The notes beneath the pieces were generated by a model. The model saw only the letters and a list, made by a program, of their open reading frames with translations. It was not told the DNA's origin and did no database searches. Shown piece after piece: positions 60,081-64,000 of a stretch of 64,000 nucleotides of DNA. The stretch spans positions 1 to 64,000 of the forward strand of contig SKCR01037590.1 of the NCBI GenBank assembly GCA_019454045.1, written 5' to 3'. Source of the DNA: Zanthoxylum bungeanum (lineage: Eukaryota > Streptophyta > Magnoliopsida > Sapindales > Rutaceae). The position numbers were made by a program, and so were the translations under genes. Numbering within the stretch: the stretch's first letter is position 1; every line of letters starts with the position of its first letter.

Positions 60081-61452
60081 GCTCGAGAATGGAGAAACAG
60101 CTGGCAAAAAATTGACAATCAAAGATACTTTTCCAGATGAACAGCTATTTGCCATGAAACAGCAGGAAGTCCATTGGTATGCTGACTATGTCAACTACAT
60201 AGTTTCTGGAAAATGGCCGTTGGAATGGACAACTCAGCAAAGGAAGAAATTCTTCAAAGAAGTCAAGCACTATGTCTGGGATGAGTCGTACTTGTTCAAA
60301 CATTGTGCTGATCAATTACTGAGACGATGTGTTCCACATGAGGAGGTCAAAAGTGTTTTGTAACACTGTCATTCATCACCATATGGCGGACACTTCAGTG
60401 GGAATAAAACTGCAGCAAAAGTCCTACAATCAGGTTTGTTCTGGCCCACTCTTTTTAAAGATGCTTATCTATTTGCTCTTCAATGTTACAGGTGTCAGAG
60501 AGCGGGGAATATTTCGATGAGAAATGAAGGACCGTTGTAAAATATTCTGGAAATGGAGATATTTGATGTATGGGTATTGATTTTATGAGACCCATTGTTC
60601 ATCATTCAAAAACCTGTACATACTCATTGCTGTAGACTACATCTCAAAATAGGTTGAAGCAATTGCACTGTCATCCAATGATTCAAAAGTGGTGATCAAG
60701 TTCCTGAAAAATAATATTTTCACTCGCTTCGGAACACCTCGGGTAATTATCAGCGATGGTGGCTCACATTTCTGCAACAGATACTTCGATGCACTCCTAT
60801 CCAAATACGGAGTTACTCATAAGGTTGCCACAGCCTATCATCCACAGTCAAACGGGCAAGTTGAAGTTTCAAACAGGGAGATCAAAAGAATCTTGGAGAG
60901 AACCATTGGATCAACAAGGAAGGACTGGTCTGAAAAACTGGATGACGCATTATGGGCCTACCGGACAGCTTACAAGACACTCATTGGTATTCAACTTCTT
61001 CAGTGCCCAAAGCATGCCACCTGCCAATTGAGCTTGAACACAAGGCGTATTGGGCACTGAAGAAGTTGAATCTTCATCCACAAGCTGCAGGAGAGAAAAG
61101 ACTTCACCAACTCAATAAGTTGGAGGAATTTCACCTACAGGCTTATGAGAATGCCAAACTGTACAAAGAGAAGACCAAGAAATGGCATGACCGAAAAATA
61201 GTGTGCAAACAATTGGAACCAGGGCAGCAAGTGTTGTTGTACGATTCAAGGTTGAAACTTTTTCCTGGAAAACTGAAATCAAAATGGTCAGGTCCATTTA
61301 TGATTACGCAGATGTTACCCTATGAAGTTATTGAGATATACAATCCCAAGTCGAGCAACACATTCAAGGTCAATAGCCAGCGTGTCAAACACTACTGGGG
61401 GGAATCATTTGAGCGACAAAAAGAAAGTGTCACACTTTTAGATCCAACCTAA
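60081..61452 (+). pseudogene. Athila-like integrase, zinc finger to C terminus, frameshifted
   Basis: The zinc-finger region is readable at about 60330-60510 with frame changes (HFSGNKTAAKVLQSGLFWP, CYRCQRAG). The core includes the second Asp in IISDGGSHF (60755-60757) and Glu in NGQVEVSN (60863-60865), D-x35-E. The C-terminal domain SKWSGPFMITQML and NSQRVKHYWG ends at the stop 61452. A segment after YKTLIG is replaced by an inverted copy of sequence 60 bp downstream (60989-61010 against 61050-61071), which breaks the frame. Several stops lie at 60530-60660. Confidence 0.88.
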
Positions 61453-61593
61453 CATTCGGGAAATCATGTCTAGCTGATGACATTAAACTTAGCGCTAGCT
61501 GGGAGGCAACCCAAGCAATTTGTGTATATATTGTGATGTGGTGTGTTTTAATTTTTGTGTGTTTAGTTTTTGCAGGTTAAGACGCGTTTCAGG
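61453..61593 (+). other. post-integrase spacer with GGGAGGCAACCC motif and splice-acceptor-like site
   Basis: Contains TTAGCGCTAGCTGGGAGGCA and ACCCAAG (61482-61516) and then a T-rich stretch ending TTTAGTTTTTGCAG at 61575, 19 bases before the Cys-rich start codon. The same arrangement is in the minus copy. It suggests production of a spliced subgenomic RNA for the downstream frames, as known for env-like frames of some retroelements; this is inference. Confidence 0.5.
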
Positions 61594-62043
61594 ATGGAAG
61601 AAGCTCTTGCAAATCTTCACAAGCAATTTCTTTCTCTCCCTCAAAATTCTCTTATGAAACTCTACAAAACTCGCTTGGAACGGATGAGACTTCTGATGAT
61701 CAAAGGTATTCCTAATGACATTCGTTGGGTAATTGAAGCACAGGTCCGATTAGCAGGTGAGTATTCTGATTCTTATAATTCTTATTTGCCTGGTTTTGGA
61801 AGACGCACATATGCAAAGAAACGTAGAGCTAAGAAAATGGGTGTTTGTTACAAATGTGCACGCTGGAATTGTAATACTCGTTGTCGTTCTTTAGGAATGG
61901 TATCTGATAATCGCGAAGATAAAATTAAATTCATTAGGGATGTCTTGAGTAAGGAGTCTGTAGATGATATATCTTCGACTCTTGAGACGCATCCCAGTGG
62001 ATATGTTCATATAACCATTCGCAAAATACATACACAATTCTGA
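61594..62043 (+). CDS. Cys-rich basic protein of Athila-like element, 3' truncated by stop, function unknown
   Basis: An open frame of 149 codons from ATG 61594 (MEEALANLHKQFLSLPQNSL) to TGA at 62041-62043. The minus homologue reads CTA at that codon and continues about 33 residues further, and homologous sequence continues here to the TAG near 62142. It shares the KKRRAKKMG basic stretch, the C-x2-C-x4-C-x3-C cluster (CYKCARWNCNTRC) and LPGFGRRTYAKK. Protein-level conservation between copies is high in this central block. I do not recognise the family. An accessory nucleic-acid-binding or nuclear role would fit the basic/Cys-rich composition, but this is a guess. Confidence 0.6.
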   Translation: MEEALANLHKQFLSLPQNSLMKLYKTRLERMRLLMIKGIPNDIRWVIEAQVRLAGEYSDSYNSYLPGFGRRTYAKKRRAKKMGVCYKCARWNCNTRCRSLGMVSDNREDKIKFIRDVLSKESVDDISSTLETHPSGYVHITIRKIHTQF

Positions 62044-62376
62044 AAAGAAAGACAACAGTTAAGTATCGGGGATCTGACTCTAAAAGACCCTGTTTGCCAA
62101 TTTATAAGAAAATTGGATGGAAAGCTTGTCCCTGACGTATAGACGTCAATCAAACTGTAAATTATTTTAAATATTATATCTCTTTGTCTTTTCCTAATAA
62201 TTGTGATTTATTTTGTTATTTTCTCCGACAGGATCCAGGCTACTTTTTAACCTTTCACGATTTACTATTTTGCTACTAATCGTCCTTTGGAAGATACTTG
62301 TGCTATTATTACTCACCCTTTTTAGGTTCTATAAATTCAACTCATCATTGTTCCTTTGAAGGCATCCAGAAAAAAA
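62044..62376 (+). other. spacer with second and third splice-acceptor-like sites and hydrophobic frame
   Basis: Conserved with 14343-14619. It includes TTATTTTCTCCGACAG (ending at 62232), and CTCACCCTTTTTAG (ending about 62325). Between them lies a short frame rich in Leu/Ile/Val (TILLLIVLWKILVLLLLTLF), which resembles a membrane segment but has no ATG. After 62042 the first 100 bp are the displaced 3' end of the Cys-rich frame. Confidence 0.45.
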
Positions 62377-63003
62377 ATGGAAGCTATTTCAAGAAGACGG
62401 GTTGAAAACATCTGTGTGTTTTACGGTACTAGTGTTGGTGTTAAACCAGAATACGTAACAGCGGCACAGGAATTGGGTCGAGTCATTGCTGCAAGGAATA
62501 TGCACTTAGTATATGGCGGTGGAAATCTTGGACTAATGGGGATCGTTTCAAAGGTTGTACAGGATGGAGGCAGTCAAGTCTTGGGAATCATCCCAAAACC
62601 CTTGGCGGAGGCGAATCTTATTGGATCATCAAACGGCGAGGAACTAATCATGCCAGGTATGTCTGAAGGACTGGAAAGATTGATTAACCATGCTGATGTT
62701 TTTATTGCTTTTCCATGAGGCTTGGGCACGATGGAGGAAATTTTTACAGTACAATCTTGGGCAAACTTGAACATACACCAGAAACCGCTTAGACTATACA
62801 ATGTTAATGGATTAATGATTTTCTTTGTGTGTTTCTTAATGATGCCCGGAGAAATGGGTTCGTGTCAAAGCCTGTAAAAGAACTCCTCTTTACTGCCAGA
62901 ACTGCCCCAGATTTAATTGACCAAATCTTAGCCTTTGAACATCAAATTGACCCAATTCTTTCCAAGATAAACTGGTCCGATAATGATCGTGGTAAGAGGC
63001 ATT
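62377..63003 (+). pseudogene. LOG-like cytokinin riboside 5'-monophosphate phosphoribohydrolase, broken, carried by retrotransposon
   Basis: The frame starts at ATG 62377 (MEAISRRRVENICVFYGTSV); seven in-frame codons precede it, but this ATG matches the minus copy. LOG hallmarks: YGGGNLGLMGIVSKVVQDGG, LGIIPKPLAEANLIG, then the signature, in which the first Gly codon of PGG is changed to TGA (62716-62718), leaving GLGTMEEIF downstream. A one-base loss near 62812 shifts the frame; the C-terminal part [20 protein letters not shown] to INWSDNDRGKR continues to about 63000. Sequence after that is unrelated. The breaks differ from those in the minus copy, so an ancestral intact gene is implied. It has no introns, unlike the multi-exon LOG genes usual in plants (from memory). 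Confidence 0.87.
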
Positions 63004-63266
63004 GGTGTAGGACACAGAAGTGGATGACGCTGTTCCGGGTTCGCGGCCCGGTCGAGAGTACGGAGTAGCCCGCGGGGGACTAAACCAAAGAATAAATGGA
63101 GTCACCACCCAGTGTGAACTAGGAAATGATTTAAGGCCACACTCACCCCTTGCAAGGTAAGACCTCAAACCGTTGGGTTCGAAATGGTCTCTTACTTATG
63201 TCACTTGTAATGAACGGATTCATGCAATAATATAACCAAGTCTACGCAACATACACACGCAAGAAT

Positions 63267-63381
63267 AACCTATATCTAAGTTTGCATATAACCTATATCT
63301 AAGTTTGCATATAACTTATATCTAAGTTTGCATACAACCTATATCTAAGTTCGCATACAACCTATATCTAAGTTTGCATGC
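63267..63381. repeat. five-copy 23-bp tandem repeat
   Basis: Five consecutive units of 23 bp (core CCTATATCTAAGTTTGCAT) at 63267, 63290, 63313, 63336 and 63359, with one to three substitutions each. No coding context. Confidence 0.9.
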
Positions 63382-63615
63382 ATAAAAGTAAATCGACATA
63401 ACGGCAAACACACAATTTCATGAACATATTAAATGGATAAATGCGAAAAGATAAATAAACAATAACGGTAAAAGCATAAATATTAAAGAGAGATAACTAC
63501 GCATATGATGGGGAAAGGAATAACTAAGGAGACAAACATGCATAAAACATGATGAAGGAATCTGTCCAGTGTGAGCGCATTCATGTAGCGTTCGTAAACA
63601 CGTTCGAATGGTAAA

Positions 63616-63719
63616 CAGAATGCACGTGTTCGAGTATCGTTTAATAATGTGTTCGAACGGGCTGAGGCAGAATGCATACGTTCGTGTGGCGTTTGATAAC
63701 GCGTTTGAACGAGATCACA
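63616..63719. repeat. imperfect 52-bp tandem duplication
   Basis: Units at 63616-63667 and 63668-63719 both begin CAGAATGCA and contain GTTCG, CGTTT(A/G)ATAA and GTTTGAACG/GTTCGAACG words. A partial third unit may precede at 63571-63615. It is diverged, so it is an older duplication than the 23-bp array. Confidence 0.6.
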
Positions 63720-64000
63720 AAAATGACATCTATAATCACATAAACACATGCATGAGTGTTTTCCCAAACGGTGCGTGGAGTTGTATCCCAAGTACAGACC
63801 GCAATACCGTCCATCCGGATTCGGCTACGGAATTTACATCTGGGTTTCCATCCAATATACCACTAGGGATAGCACAAAATCATTCATCCAACAACAATAA
63901 CATACATGATCCAACAATATGCATGCGAAGAAATACTAATAAATAATTGAAAAAGATGAACGAGAGTAAATAAAAGGGTCCCCTCAGGTCTTACCTTTTA

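Larger units (their letters stand above)
53906..63003 (+). mobile_element. Athila/Tat-like Ty3/Gypsy element, plus strand, with LOG-like gene (3' end not in window)
   Basis: Order: LTR 53906-56032, tRNA-Asp primer site, gag, protease, reverse transcriptase, RNase H, integrase, Cys-rich frame, LOG-like frame. Unlike the minus copy it keeps all pol domains, but every one has stops or frameshifts. The LOG-like frame is cut near 63003 by unrelated sequence, and no polypurine tract or 3' LTR is seen before 64000. It is clearly more diverged from the minus copy than that copy's two LTRs are from each other. Confidence 0.9.
63004..64000. other. unassigned repeat-like sequence, possibly another insertion
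   Basis: Starting near TGTAGGACACAG (63006) the sequence no longer matches the Athila-like element. It contains a GC-rich stretch (CGGGTTCGCGGCCCGG, 63035-63060), AAATGGAGTCACCACC, a five-copy 23-bp tandem repeat (63267-63381) and imperfect 52-bp repeats around GTTCGAACG (63616-63719). No protein similarity is recognised; open frames at 63483-63946 overlap on both strands and look like chance. It could be the LTR or leader of another retrotransposon inserted in the LOG-like gene. Confidence 0.5.

Noticed and set aside
53906..61452. Endogenous pararetrovirus (caulimovirid) instead of a retrotransposon
   Set aside because: LTRs, tRNA-Asp primer site, target duplication and an integrase with D-x35-E are present, and no movement-protein motif is seen; this is an LTR retrotransposon.
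62377..63003. LOG as a host gene into which retroelements inserted
   Set aside because: The same LOG sits at the same place relative to integrase and the Cys-rich frame in two separately inserted elements of opposite orientation, inside element boundaries with target duplications. It is intronless.
63267..63381. CRISPR-like array
   Set aside because: Units are directly contiguous without spacers and the context is a plant genome; it is a simple tandem repeat.
63483..63946. Overlapping 102- and 112-codon frames on opposite strands
   Set aside because: Overlap each other over repeats, no motifs, low plausibility as genes.

Overview
The window looks like intergenic or heterochromatic DNA of a flowering plant. 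It is AT-rich, has no recognisable host gene, and almost every base belongs to nested LTR retrotransposons. The elements are plant types: a Ty1/Copia family primed by initiator-tRNA-Met, an Athila/Tat-like Ty3/Gypsy family primed by tRNA-Asp, and a large non-coding LTR element (LARD-like). I cannot name the species. I saw no rRNA or tRNA gene, no CRISPR array and no intact protein-coding gene.

Layout. 1-678 is unassigned AT-rich DNA. 679-2673 is part of a LARD-type LTR. From 2674 to at least 53905 runs a minus-strand tandem array of Copia elements (LTR - internal - LTR - internal ...). Six LTRs are visible, at 2674, 33987, 36519, 40555 (5' truncated), 48197 and 52769. Each interval between them is a decayed or deleted gag-pol.

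The gag of the first Copia unit is split by a LARD-type solo LTR (6861-7615 plus 29306-31109; target duplication GAATT/GAAGT). That LTR is split by a minus-strand Athila-like element (7616-29300; GGTAT). This element in turn carries a LARD solo LTR in its 3' LTR (7868-10492; GTGAT) and a complete 9.4-kb LARD in its gag (16926-26353; GCTTG). Empty sites in other copies within the window confirm most of these insertions. The last Copia LTR is interrupted at 53906 by a plus-strand Athila-like element. It runs to about 63003, where unrelated sequence begins; its 3' LTR is not in the window.

Most interesting content. Both Athila-like copies carry, between integrase and 3' LTR, the same two extra reading frames. 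One is a basic Cys-rich protein of about 180 residues that I do not recognise. The other is an intronless LOG-type (cytokinin riboside 5'-monophosphate phosphoribohydrolase) gene. Both LOG copies are broken by stops, but they are broken differently, and the shared order implies the module belonged to the ancestral element. Splice-acceptor-like sequences precede both reading frames in both copies. This looks like a retrotransposon family that captured a cytokinin-activating enzyme gene.

Every gag-pol here has stops, frameshifts or deletions, so nothing in the window looks autonomously active.
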